Part shown: positions 1 to 10,421 of the stretch, one piece after another
Layout of the letters: each line of letters opens with the position of its first letter
How positions within the stretch are numbered: position 1 is the stretch's first letter
Assembly: GCA_015832175.1 (NCBI GenBank)
Contig: WJXW01000003.1
Span: 3,906,001 to 3,970,000, forward strand
Source of the DNA: Paraphaeosphaeria minitans
Lineage: Eukaryota; Ascomycota; Dothideomycetes; Pleosporales; Didymosphaeriaceae
DNA: 64,000 bases
Reading direction: 5' to 3'
Program-made: the position numbers and the translations under genes
Notes under the pieces: model-generated
Databases searched by the model: none
Told to the model about the DNA's origin: nothing
The model's input: only the letters and a program-made list of their open reading frames with translations

Positions 1-1276
1 GCGAACACTTATTCATGCCATCCACAGACTGCAACTTATGCCCATACTCAGAGCAGTTGGTGTAAAAGTAGCATGGTGAATCCAGCACCTTCTGCAGCGA
101 GTCATCTTTCCACCCAAAAACGTAATCCGCATGGTTGGCATATCCAGTGCTACGTATCGTCAGAGAGAGCTAACGATGTAATGGGGAAGAAGCCTCACGC
201 GTCTCCAAAAGACCACACAAACGGATTCTTCCCGTCCTCTGGCCACTCCAAGTCATTGAACTGCTTCGTGTCCCATAGAACCTCAAACATCACCTGAGCA
301 GTGCGAACGGGATGCGTAGCCGGACACGGGCCGCCGCTCTCAAAGGTACCAGTTTCGGGGTAGCTATGCTTGGTCAGCTGCACACGAGATTCTGCCTGCG
401 GAGAGGACTCTGGCTCACCTCATGTGCGACATGTGGTCTGGGCTGTCGAGATTCTTCCTGGGCTAGGTTACCACGGGAAATGGAAACGAAAGCTGCGCTC
501 GGAGATCGACACTTACCCATCCCAACAGGTAGGGAATCGTAGCGTCGTCATGATCCCCTCTTTGCACTTGCGCTGTGGAAACGCGATGGTCTCGGGCGAG
601 CGCTGCGTCCAGGTGTCCAGGCATGTGTAGGTTAGGTACCTGTACCGCGAGGCTTCTGCGAGCGTTCTGGCGTGTACGTCTCCGATGAACATTCGGAATC
701 CCTATTGCCGTTACTTCTCGCACTGGGTGACGTTCGGGGGGACTGGACGACGCACCGGCTTGAAGGCTGTAACGTTTGATCTCTGATTCTCGTCGTAGAT
801 GGCGTCCTGCATGTAGTAAATTGTCAACCCTCCGTTCGCTTTCTCGAACTGATTGTTCCCGATGTTGGGCACGCGTTTGTAGGTGCCGTTTTTCGCGCGG
901 AAATACAGAATAGCGGTCCAGTAGTTTGCTGCGGCGGTTAGGTCAGACACTGGTGATTTTTCTGCTGATGTACGAAGCCCACTCACAAAAATCATCGGCA
1001 AATGTGCACGTCGTACATGTGCTCTCGCCAGGCATGTCTTTTCCGGGCTCCATCGTCGCGTTGAAGGAGTTCTGGCGAGCCCGTTAAATCTGGACGACAA
1101 GGAACATCTTGGGAACGACGTACGCCGCCAACGATCTGATGCACGTGTGCGGATGGATTCAAACCCGGTTCCACTAGAGGATCTAATCGCTCTCGAACGA
1201 GCTGTGAGCAGTGAAAACGAACAATCGCTCGGCTGGGCGCAGCGAGCGCCAGCACCAAAAGACTTCCCCAGTACAT
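1..1276 (-). CDS. DUF1996 domain secreted protein (3' end outside window)
   Basis: Seven exons can be joined: 1276-1124, 1071-987, 928-756, 701-517, 457-419, 363-199, 149-1, and the last runs off the left edge. All introns are 49-59 bp with GT..AG ends and the phases agree across every junction. The N-terminus is a signal peptide (cleavage near LAAPSRA), followed by the hallmark DUF1996 stretches VRFHCSQLV, LDPLVEPG, HVHQIVGG, CTTCTFADDFSNYWTA, GGLTIYYM, VTAFKPGFRMFIGD, FPTCWDGKNLDSPDH, TGTFESGGPCPATHPV and HADYVFGWKDDSL. The family is secreted or cell-wall associated in ascomycetes and its biochemical role is not established; some members carry C-terminal WSC domains, which could lie beyond the edge here. 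About 316 residues are visible. The family call is very secure and the exon borders are good. Confidence 0.9.
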
Positions 1277-1558
1277 CTTGGACTTTCTGAAGCTACACGA
1301 TTAGTGTTGGTAGAAGTCTAGAGGCTGGCCATGGTGGGCGTAGCAGGCACCCAGTTGGTGTTGCACACCCTAATCTACATCCATGCTGGAATAAACACGG
1401 CGCAGATATTGGACCCAACGTACGCATAGTGTGGGGCATCGAACATGATGCCGAGGTGGGGCAGCCCTCTCGAAGCCATTTTCTTCTCATGGTTCTTTCT
1501 GCCATACTGGAGACAAGAGCAGCGCTCACAAACGCCAGCCTTGGACACGTTTGACGCA

Positions 1559-1930
1559 ATGCATCTCTTCTTCGCCCTCGCAGCCCTTCTCACATTCGCT
1601 CCCGCAACAGCAACCCAAGACCTCTGTCCCAAAGACGAGTACGCTTGTCTCGACATCATCAACGCTAGCCAGTGTCTTGCGCAGCTCGTTATTCAGAAGA
1701 TGTCTCCTCTAACCAAGGAAAACATAATCAAGTGCGTCGAGACTGAAGGGGTAGCCAGCAATTTGCCAGGAGCACAAAAAGTACGTTGATTAACATTCAT
1801 GGGAACATTTGCACGACTCAGAGAACCGGCAAGGCTGACGTGTCTTGTACAGTTGTGTCGGTGCCCCGGATGCCATACAGAACCCATAAACGCCGCGATC
1901 AGAGAGATGTTTCCGTTGCCGTGTGTGTAG
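1559..1930 (+). CDS. Small secreted cysteine-rich protein (99 aa)
   Basis: Two exons, 1559-1780 and 1853-1930, joined across a 72-bp intron (donor GTACGT, acceptor TACAG). I chose the ATG at 1559 rather than an upstream in-frame ATG at 1445 because it begins directly with a signal peptide (MHLFFALAALLTFAPATA). The mature part is about 80 residues with eight cysteines: one in LCP, one in YAC, one in SQC, one in IKC, then LCRCPGC and a final PC before the stop. Eight cysteines in a short secreted chain suggest four disulfides. Size, secretion signal and cysteine content match what is used to nominate effectors in plant-associated fungi, but no named effector or hydrophobin spacing is recognised (no CC doublets). 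Function unknown. Confidence 0.75.
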
Positions 1931-2408
1931 GTGTAGAGGGTGGAAGCTAGGGTGCTGTGCAGGGCTATCAGGTGGTAGCTGTTCGGATGGGCGAGAGATG
2001 CAGTTCGCCAGAGCCGAATTGTCGCGAAATGCTGAAGGAGAAATGTTATCTGAGTTTCGCAACAAAGACTGTGCTTCGTGGCGGCTGTATCGGTCGCTAA
2101 CGGATTTCCATGTGTTGTCCTGCCTGGAGGATGAGTGGTAGATAATCCCGACGATCAAGAAAGACGTCGGCTGAAGCAGGAGCAGGGCCGCTTGATCAGT
2201 CATCGAATCCGCTCCTATTATTTTGTTTGTCGTCGTACTCATTGGATAGTACAAGTTCGGTATAGGGCGCCGCAACCGTGGTCGCGATGGCGCTGAGCGG
2301 CTCGGTCCATGGTTCGCTCACCAGCAGACGTAAGCCCTACACTTTTTATCTGGCAGCCGCACTCTCAGCATCTTTCTTCTCACTCCCTCCACCAATTCCT
2401 CCGTAACA
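1931..2408. other. Intergenic, presumed promoter of the gene at 2409
   Basis: No coding stretch is convincing here. A CT-rich leader (about 2360-2400) directly precedes the ATG at 2409, as is common in fungal promoters. Confidence 0.5.
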
Positions 2409-3671
2409 ATGTCAGAGACTCGCGTTATTTCGGACAGCTCGCTCCGATTCCTAGCATCTTTTGGCGAGAACCTGACGATTCACAACAACTTGCGCACGAT
2501 TTCGCTATCCACCATAACGTCCGTTGAGAGCGACGATACCGTTGAAGTACCCGACACGCTCAATTCCGTCGAAAGCCTCGAATTCTGTGGCCTAAACAAT
2601 AATGTCGCTGTCGTTGTATACGACAGGTGGCGTCGGGATCATGAGTCCGTGCTTAAACCTGAACAACTTGGGTACGGTTATCCCATCATCAGCTTCGCGA
2701 AAGACTACGTCCGTGACATGGCGAGCACCCGGAACGCAATGCAGGAAGGAGACGATTGGGATGCGGCGTTGAAGCATCAAGGCCTCAAGGATGCAACTCG
2801 CCGGCGCATCATGGACACCCGCTTCGAGCATCTGCGGAAATCCCAATCAGCGGCGTTCTGGGCCCTCGACACCCTTGATCTCTCATGGGAATTCCTTGAT
2901 GGACTAGATCGTCGTCTCCAGAAGTCAAAAGATGCATCAGAGCTTCGGTCGATTTCTCCCGATGCTAGTGCAAAGCCATCCAGAGCAGTCAAGCCCGGAT
3001 CGAGCTCTCTGAACACAGGCCTACACAGCGGCTCCTCCTCACTCAAGACAGCTGTTGAGGAAGAGACGCCAAAGCAGGTGGAAGGTCGAACTCTTGTGTA
3101 CAAGGGCGGTGCGTATACCAGGTTGATTTCGATCTTCAATGCCGACGGTTCTCTGAACTTGACAAAGATCGTGTCTACGCCACCATGCGACTTCCACCCC
3201 ATCAGGCTCGATCTCTATTTCACAAAACAGTGGGATGTTGCTGTGGAGTATGCAGGGTTTGCGCACACTCGCGTACCGTCGCAAGAGCCCACCGTTTTGA
3301 CAGCCGCGATACCAAGTGAATACACCTCCTCCTCAGTAGAAGTGTTCGGACATGACTGGAGAAAGTTGGTGTGGCTCAGTCGAAATCGGAGCGTCTTTCT
3401 CCAGAACGGAGGAGCTCTGCCTGGAGAGCTAAGTGCATACACCGAGGCAGATGTGCTCATCGGTCTCACCTGTCGAACTGGTGGCGAACAGATTGAAAGG
3501 ATGACCAGTGCAGAAGAACTTACTGTGTTGAAGACTCAGAAAGGCGACAAGGTGACGCAGGTGGCCCTGAATGGGGCGCGAATGATCCCAAGGTTTCTGG
3601 AGGAATGTCGCGGTTATGTTTGGGTGGCGTCGATGAGAGCCCCGAAGAGAGCGAAGCACTTTCGCCCGTGA
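2409..3671 (+). CDS. Hypothetical protein, 420 aa, intronless
   Basis: An uninterrupted frame that starts at an ATG in good context (ACAATG) after a pyrimidine-rich leader. I do not recognise the family. No signal peptide or membrane segment is visible. Residues 1-60 are Ser/Thr rich, about 85-170 look helical (WDAALKHQGLKDATRRRIMD, FEHLRKSQSAAFWALDTLDL), about 175-225 are a low-complexity Ser-rich linker, and the C-terminal half has mixed strand-like segments. The reading frame stops inside the first copy of a 26-bp tandem duplication, so the last residues (KRAKHFRP) may have been altered recently. Coding potential is good because of length and codon use. Confidence 0.7.
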   Translation: MSETRVISDSSLRFLASFGENLTIHNNLRTISLSTITSVESDDTVEVPDTLNSVESLEFCGLNNNVAVVVYDRWRRDHESVLKPEQLGYGYPIISFAKDYVRDMASTRNAMQEGDDWDAALKHQGLKDATRRRIMDTRFEHLRKSQSAAFWALDTLDLSWEFLDGLDRRLQKSKDASELRSISPDASAKPSRAVKPGSSSLNTGLHSGSSSLKTAVEEETPKQVEGRTLVYKGGAYTRLISIFNADGSLNLTKIVSTPPCDFHPIRLDLYFTKQWDVAVEYAGFAHTRVPSQEPTVLTAAIPSEYTSSSVEVFGHDWRKLVWLSRNRSVFLQNGGALPGELSAYTEADVLIGLTCRTGGEQIERMTSAEELTVLKTQKGDKVTQVALNGARMIPRFLEECRGYVWVASMRAPKRAKHFRP

Positions 3672-3700
3672 AAGGAGCGAAGCACTTGCGCCCGTGAAAA
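3649..3700 (+). repeat. 26-bp tandem duplication across a stop codon
   Basis: Two adjacent copies (3649-3674, 3675-3700) beginning GAGCGAAGCACTT and differing at two positions. The stop codon of the 420-aa gene lies in copy 1 (TGA at 3669) and copy 2 repeats the same CCCGTGA context downstream. Confidence 0.8.
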
Positions 3701-4138
3701 GAGCTGGGTTCGATCTTGGGTCCTAGTTCTAATCTTTATCCCCAGGCAACCTCGCAACTTGCAAACCACAGTCAACGGCGGTAGCGCGGGAGGTCCACCC
3801 TGCGCTGTTCACGTACCGTACAGGGTCCGTACTGAGGTCGAGTACGTACGCACGGGCCAAAAACGCGTATAGCGCGCCCCGTACCCATCGTACTTACACT
3901 AAGCACTACATGGTCTAGGAAACTGTTTAATTAGGAAAGTAGCTAGGTAGTGTTTTTCAAGAAAGTCCACTTCAAAGGTTATGATCAAAAGCCCCACTCG
4001 TGCATTTCAGTGTAGTGGTACATATTCTACGGACGCGCTCCGTCCTCGCCATGCAAACGTGCATGCCAGAACGCCTTCTCATGGTATAGAATGGTATGGT
4101 ATGATACAGTCCATATATGTACAACATCCGGCCCGCCT
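3701..4138. other. Intergenic with clustered CGTAC motifs
   Basis: This interval lies between the 3' ends of two converging genes. It contains no gene. Between about 3810 and 3895 the pentamer CGTAC or its complement GTACG occurs repeatedly, giving short self-complementary stretches such as GTACGTACG. Confidence 0.5.
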
Positions 4139-5161
4139 CTATGCAGGAGTAGCAGCCGCCTCCGTCGACTCCGCCAAGGCAGCGGGCGATATGTCGGCGA
4201 GCTTCATAGGGCCCGCTGGCCAGGGCTTGCTCATGGCATCTTGGACCTTGATGATCTGGTTTTTAGGTCCGGGGACGCAGCCTGTGATGCGTCAGTGATT
4301 GTGTTTTTGATAGACGGGAGAGAAGGAGATCAACATACCATTCACGACCACAATGCCATTCGCCTCGTCCACCTGCAGCACCTTCAAGTTCTTCACCGTC
4401 ACGCTCTCGTTGCCCATGTTTCCCGCCATGCGCTTGCCAGGCAGGACTCTTGAACCGGAGCCTTGAGAACCACCCGCAGATCCCATACCACGATGCATCA
4501 GCGACTGACCGTGCGACGCCGGCTGTCCGCTGAACCCGTGCCTCTTCATGCCACCCTCGAACCCCATGCCCCTGCTTATCCCTTTGACGTCCACCCACTG
4601 CCCCACGCTGAACCAGCTCGCGCCCACATGCTCGCCGACACCAACGCCGAGCCCCTCCTTCCCCTTGACCTTGAATTCCATCACCCACCGCTTCGGCTCG
4701 ACACCCGCAACCGCGAAGTGGCCCAGCATGGGCTTGGTCGTGTTGTCGATGGACTTGTGGCCGGCGCCGACCTGCACGGCCCAGTACCCGTTCTTGTCCC
4801 GCGTCTTGTGCGCGACGACTTCGTTGCGGTCGAGCTGCAGCACGGTGCAGGCTGTGCGGCGGCCGGTCTCGGGGTCGAAGACGGCCGTCATGCCGCGCTT
4901 CTGCGCGAGGAGACCGGTGCGCAGCGGCGTCGTCAGTGCTTTCCGTGCGAGAGCTGCGCGCGATGTGCTGTTGAGGGCGGGCTTCTTGGGGTGGTGGGCG
5001 AAGCGGTCGGGACGGGGCGTGTTGACTGATTTGATGGTGCGGACGGTCGTGTGGGAGGGTGCTGCGGAGAGCGGGATGAGGGGGAGCAGCGAGCGCGTTG
5101 ACGACGGCATGAGGAACGACGGGGGCAGGAGGCCCCAATTGAGAGGCGGCATTGGCGGCAT
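4139..5161 (-). CDS. MRPL9: Mitochondrial large-subunit ribosomal protein uL3m
   Basis: Two exons, 5161-4339 and 4281-4139, separated by a 57-bp intron (GTATGT..CACAG); 321 aa. The first ~85 residues are a basic, Ser/Pro-rich mitochondrial targeting region, followed by uL3 signatures: RTGLLAQKRGMTAVFD, TACTVLQLDRNEVVAHKT, GYWAVQVGAGHK, KGISRGMGFEGGMKRHGF, HRGMGS and LPGKRMAGNMGNESVTVKN. The second exon supplies the expected C-terminal tail CVPGPKNQIIKVQDAM. The protein belongs to the 54S mitoribosome near the peptidyl-transferase centre (family knowledge). Yeast naming (MRPL9) is by homology. A second long frame on the same strand (4263-5138) is only an overlapping shadow. Confidence 0.93.
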
Positions 5162-5652
5162 TGCGGTGGTTGTAGGGGTTTGATGGGCTGCTGTCGCGAT
5201 GAATGAATGCTTGGAGATTTTTGGGGATGCCCGAGCGTTACACGCTAACGCCGGTTCCTGGGACTCCCAAGGTCACGTATAGCAGCGTTCACCGAGACGC
5301 GTTCTCCTGCAGCCAAATCTGAGAGTATGCGTAGCGACATCGTTGATTATGCATTGAAAGATTTAGAGACAAAACGAACAAAAGTATTTGGTATTCAAAT
5401 GGGCCAAAGCATCCCAAGCGTCCCAGCGTCCCAGCGTTCCAGCGTCCCGGCGTCCCATCTTCCGGTTCGTGCCCTTGCCATTTCTATGATATCCTACACG
5501 GGGCTGCCTTTCTTCCAGTCATGTACCAGTGCCTTGCCCTCTAGAAAATAAATACAGTAAAACAGGGTATCCGCCAAAAATACAAAAAGCATCACTACGT
5601 CTCAGAACCTCGATTGGTCACTGAGGTATGTGTGCGGAAAGTTATGTAGTGA
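5162..5652. other. Intergenic between uL3m and the fusion regulator
   Basis: Contains the upstream region of uL3m and the 3' flank of the acetyltransferase-fusion gene. No gene is seen. A short 8-bp minisatellite lies at 5410-5458. Confidence 0.5.
5410..5458 (+). repeat. 8-bp minisatellite (AGCGTCCC)
   Basis: About six imperfect head-to-tail copies of AGCGTCCC with variants AGCGTTCC and GGCGTCCC. Confidence 0.75.
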
Positions 5653-8032
5653 TTAAACATAGTCAGCGGGAGGCCCGCGTGCATGTCGTTCAGCAGGAAT
5701 ATCCTGATCATGTTAGCTGACGCCTTGAAAGCGGTGCAGAATCACACTTACTCGAACAACAACCGACCCGGGATGAACTGTGGCGTTGTCGCCGATGCTG
5801 ACACCAGCAAGAAGGAGGCAGTTCGTGCCGATCCACACATTCCTGCCAATGTGTACTTTTGCGGCTGTGGAGGTGCGCTGTGAACCACAGCCCCTAGCGA
5901 ATCTAGGATCTGTCGGCGTCTTCACAGTATCGATGGTTACGTTGGCACATATGGTTGTGTTGTCGCCGATCGTGATGTCGCCAGAATCTAGAAACTTGCA
6001 GTCCATTCCAATGGCCACGTTGCTGCCAATATGGATGTTATAACCGTAGTCGCAATAGAACGGAGTCTCGACAACGACGGGCTTACCCAGATGCCCTGTA
6101 GGTGCGTTGCCACCAAAAGTCTGGGTCCAGCTCGCTAGTAGAATCGCACGGAAGTTCCGTTCGACTTCGTCGGGAGAAATCTTCAGATGAGGATTATTCG
6201 TATTGTTGAAGCGATAGATGGCATTCTTGCACTTCTCGCGCTCCGCAACGAGTTCTCTGTCGAAAGGATGGAAAGGTTCCTCATTCAACATCTTTGACTT
6301 TTCGCTCTTCTCATGCCTGGGTGGGGGCGGGGCATAGTGCGATGGCGCCGGCGGCGGCCCAGCAGAAGGAGCGTGGGAAACCATCATTGGCTGTTGTGAC
6401 GGGCGCATGTCGTTTGCTGCAGGGGTGCCTTTATGATTGAGGTGCTTTGCCATCGACTCTTGAGTATGGTGGTAATTTCGAGCCGTGTGCTGTCGGGCCG
6501 GTAGCGCAGAAGTTGATAAAGGTGCGTGTTCCCTCGAGGGAGGCCTTCCATAACTTGACTGTGGAGGTGCGTGCGTATGCGTGTAGTCCGGGTGAGGCTG
6601 CTGTTCTTGCGAATATGCTGGGCGGGGTGCATCGCCCCATCCATTCGTCCAACCACTTCTTGCAGATGGGTGCTCTTGCTCTTCCACAACGAGTGGGCGA
6701 GCGCGGCCACCATCAGTCCCATTTGAAGTGGCGGAATCCGTATAGCTTTCTCGAGGGGCACCATGGCTGATGCGGTCAGCTCAGTGATAGTCGCAGGGGA
6801 CTTGAGGCGCTCACCTATGATAGAGCTGCTGTGTCGTGTCGGGCGGGAACCGGTCCTTGGCGACCAGAGGGGCAGTTGGTCTTGGTGTCCCGTTCTTGGG
6901 CCATGGCACCTTGTTGGCATAGCCTTCGCAGATGAAGCCGCCGCGCTGGCAGTTGTTGCCTTGGCTGTAGTCAGCACATATCCAGGGCAGTGGCAGTGAT
7001 AAACATACATTCGGGCTTTGACTCGTCGCATTTCTTCTTGCGCCGTCGGCAAGTTCCGCAGCCAGTCTTTGTTCGATTGGCGAATTGCTATTCCAATTAG
7101 AAATGTCGTGGTTTTTGCTGATGTGCTTCGCTTACCCTTTTCCGCTTCTTGTGGTCGACTTGAACACCAGCTTTTGTCATCTCAGTTGTGCTGGACCGTT
7201 CAAGACCATTTTGCGCGTCTACTGCACTTATTTGGGATTGGTTTGCAGAACCATGATGCAAGTCGGAGTCTGTAGTGCGTAGTAAATCGTGACGCTGGGG
7301 GTGAGGCTCGTGGTAACCATTATAGGGTGCCCACGACCTGTCGGTATCCATCCTGTCTACAGGGGGCAGTGTGCGGGGATGCTGATGATCCATGACCAGT
7401 TGTTGAACTTGGGCAATGGTATTTGGCGAGTCGCCTCTTCCCGTGGAAACATGGGTGTCTAAGCGGCGATGCGGCGCTACGGCACCATCTGTTGTTGACG
7501 GTGAGTCGCCCTCAGTAGAGGGTGATCTTTTCCTCTTGCTAGGACTTAGGGGCGGGCTGTCGTGATTGGAGAGAGTGGGAGATGCTGAGCTGTTCCCGCT
7601 CTGATGGCCGTTTGAATGGCGGTTTTGGTGAGCGGTTGAATGGCTGTTCTGGTAGGCGCTCTGTTGGGCGTTCTGGTGGCTGTTCGGTTGGCCGTTTGAG
7701 TGGGCGTTCTGGTGACCGTTTGAGTGACCGTTTGGGTGGGCATTCTGGTGGGCGTTCTGATAACCGTTCTGCTGAAGAGCTCCGGCGGCAGGTCGGGGAG
7801 GGCTCCAATTGTCCCTGGCAGGCATGCGGGGCTTCGAGTCCTCGGAACTATGCCGAGAGACAGGTCGCGGCTGGGTGATTGTGGTCATACCGTTGGAAGC
7901 ATTTAATCTGGGCGGTGGTGAAGGCGGAGAATTCCTTCCATTGACTGCAGTGAAGGCAGAAGCCAGGTGCTCTCCGGCCTTGTCCTTGAAGAAGCCGGTG
8001 TTGATCAACGGTGCATGCACCATAGACGGCAT
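5653..8032 (-). CDS. Zn2Cys6 cluster fused to maltose/sugar O-acetyltransferase
   Basis: Five exons: 8032-7136, 7087-7009, 6959-6815, 6766-5752, 5703-5653; 728 aa. Residues 1-299 are low complexity, with a stretch of QNGHQNAH-like repeats (about 90-150) and a basic KRKRSPS segment. Exons 2-3 encode a complete fungal binuclear zinc cluster: CGTCRRRKKKCDESKPEC followed by NNCQRGGFIC, spacing C-x2-C-x6-C-x6-C-x2-C-x6-C, about residues 309-336. After a Pro/His-rich linker comes a maltose-acetyltransferase domain (about 530-712): HPFDRELVAEREKCKNAIYRF, then left-handed beta-helix hexapeptides such as IHIGSNVAIGMDCKF, ITIGDNTTICANV and VHIGRNVWIGTNCLL. This two-domain architecture occurs in Pezizomycotina. 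Acceptor for exon 3 was chosen at AAG (6960) because only it restores the fourth cysteine. The final 16-residue exon is shorter than the usual family C-terminus. Likely nuclear; whether it acetylates anything is unknown. Confidence 0.88.
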
Positions 8033-9275
8033 GGTAGGCAGGCGGAAGCAGGAGCAACGGAGAGGACAGTGTTGACGACCGCGTTCGTTGGGTGATGACG
8101 TCTATACTCGGTGCTGGATTGCAATGGCCGTCGTCGCCAGGTCTGGGCTGTCTCTCAGAAGAGGGAATGTGTCTCCAAGGTCAGGAAAGTAACACGCCAG
8201 CGGGGTGTCTCCTTGTCCTACTTTGGTGAGGCGGCTTTCGCGCTTACAGCCGGATTGAGATGGATGACCCAGGGGAGGCTCCCGTGGTCCTGGAGTCGTG
8301 AAATGCTCTGTGTCCAGCTCTTTTCCGCGCTGCCGTGCAAACAAGAGCCCTCCAGGCCGGGCAGCAAGATGTGGGCGCCCTGTCCGGAGGAAGGAATGTT
8401 GGTGAGGGTGCTGGAATTTGAGATCGGGTGGGAAAGCCGGAGCAGTCACCAGTGGTGGAGAAGCAAGTTGAACAGCCACTTAAACTGCAACAACAACAAC
8501 GACGGCGACGACGGCGAACAGCTTCACGAATGCACGCACGCCGATGGCGAGAGCGGTGTATAAGGGCGGCAGCAGGCTCGAGTACAGCTCGGGCAAGAGG
8601 GGCGGCCGCACCAGGCGGAGGTCTACTCGAGGCTCCCTGCGATGCGAGAGAGGCCCTGCACGCCCTCATGCAGTGGGGCTGCACACGGCGTGTGATTGGA
8701 CCGAGGAGGCAGGGGTGTTTTAGCGTGGCGCTTATCCGCGCTCTTGCGGGCGCGGCTCTGGCGCGTCAATTGCGCTTACGAGCGTGTAGAGAGCCGAAAA
8801 AAAGGGTGCGCACGGACCTGCATCTGTAAGACATTCACCCACGTTTTTTCAGCGTAAAACGCACGTTTGAGCCCTACAGAAGGGAATCTTCTGTGGAGGA
8901 GGGTTGATGTCGGTGGGCCGGGCAGGGGTGCAAAGGGCGCTAGCAGCTGCACGCACAGACCGCACGGCCCGGTGTGGTGGCAGGAGCGACAGAGAGGCGA
9001 GGAAGGAACAGCCCAGCGCGCGCATCTTTGGCAGGCGCGACTGGATTGGCCAGCCTTGACGGCTCGTCGCGGTGAGACAGGCCCTATTTTTGAGCAACCG
9101 CGACGCGCGCCTATCTCACCCCCCCCCATCTCACGCCCCCTCCCAATGCCCATCTCGCTGCACCTCGGACGACTTCGTGAGCCCTCGACCGCCCACCAAC
9201 AGCGCCGCTGCAACGCCCGTCAGCCCCCTGTGTGTCTGTGCCTGCGCCCGCGCCCGCGTCTGCCTGTTCCGCAGA

Positions 9276-9338
9276 CCGTTGTCGCCCGTCGCCCGTCGCC
9301 CCTCACCCTCACCCTCACCCTCGCCCGTCGCCCGTCGG
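9276..9338 (+). repeat. Mixed 7-bp/6-bp repeats (GTCGCCC, CTCACC)
   Basis: Copies of GTCGCCC flank a central CTCACC run; part of a C-rich stretch. Confidence 0.7.
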
Positions 9339-9549
9339 CGGCAGTCTCGATATTGGGAATGGGTGCGCCCACCTGGCCACCGCCGTCATGAACGCACGCT
9401 GCTAACCGCCCATGTTCCATCGTCTCCGCACACGTCGGGCGCAAAAAAGGGCCCTTCCGCCCGTTCGCCCAGCAGGGACCCGCCCTCCTAGCGCTGCGTA
9501 GCGTATGGGGTCGCGCCGGCCTGCCCTCCTCGAACTGTGCTCAGTGCTC

Positions 9550-9664
<115 letters not shown>

Positions 9665-10382
9665 CCTCGTCGTTTACGCGCCAATCCAAATCACAGCAAA
9701 TGTTACCGTGTGCCACCCCCGTTGCTTCCCCAGCAGCAACCGAAGCAAGTCGCCCGTCAGCCTCGAAGCATCATCACGCCGCCCCCAGGCCCAAGCCTTC
9801 CCCGTCTTGTCGTCGCACCGGTGCCTTGCGTGAGCCGTCTGCCGCGCGGCGCAGACCTTCCGATGAGCATCTCCTCCACTGGTTGCCTTGTCTCGGTCTG
9901 GACGCCTGCGTGCCACTCCGCGCCTATGGGTGCACTATCTACCGAGTCCGTCAGTAGACCACTGTGTGCTCGTCGACGGCTGGCCGGTACGAGCCCCGCC
10001 GTGTGTGTTGGCTGCAACCTACCTTGCAACCCTCACACGCACCGCACACGCTCACAGTTCGCCATCACGATTCCACGGACGCACCGTTCACCCAGCTGGC
10101 CAAGTGCTCGGCTAATACCACGCTCGCAACTTAACCGGGGGGCCATACGTTCTGCGCGCACTCGCGCTATTCATTGAAGCGCACACCCTGGCACTGGTCC
10201 TGCGTCAAAGACGACTCTTCAAGTCCCGTGCAGATTGTTTTCGGGGCCAATGGCCGTGTGTCTCAATATAGTCATTTGGCACATGCACTATGGGCCGGGG
10301 TACTTTGGCAGCAGTCTGCGGCGCAGCGTCTTCGTCTCTGCCGCCTGCTTCGGCTTGTAATCACTTTCCACCCTTTCTTTCA

Positions 10383-10421
10383 TGCGTCCTGCGTCCTGCG
10401 TCCTGTGTCCTGTGTCCTGTG
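10383..10421 (+). repeat. 7-bp minisatellite (GCGTCCT/GTGTCCT)
   Basis: About five to six copies of the heptamer; the first three carry GCGTCCT and the later ones GTGTCCT, a single C/T difference at a CpG. Confidence 0.85.

Noticed and set aside
3700..3726. T-arm-like GGGTTCGATCTTGGGTCC
   Set aside because: No D-arm or anticodon arm upstream at tRNA distance; it directly follows the 26-bp duplication.
4263..5138. 291-codon frame on the minus strand
   Set aside because: Out-of-frame shadow of the uL3m gene with Arg/Ala/Gly/Pro-rich artificial composition; the true frame has full ribosomal protein signatures.
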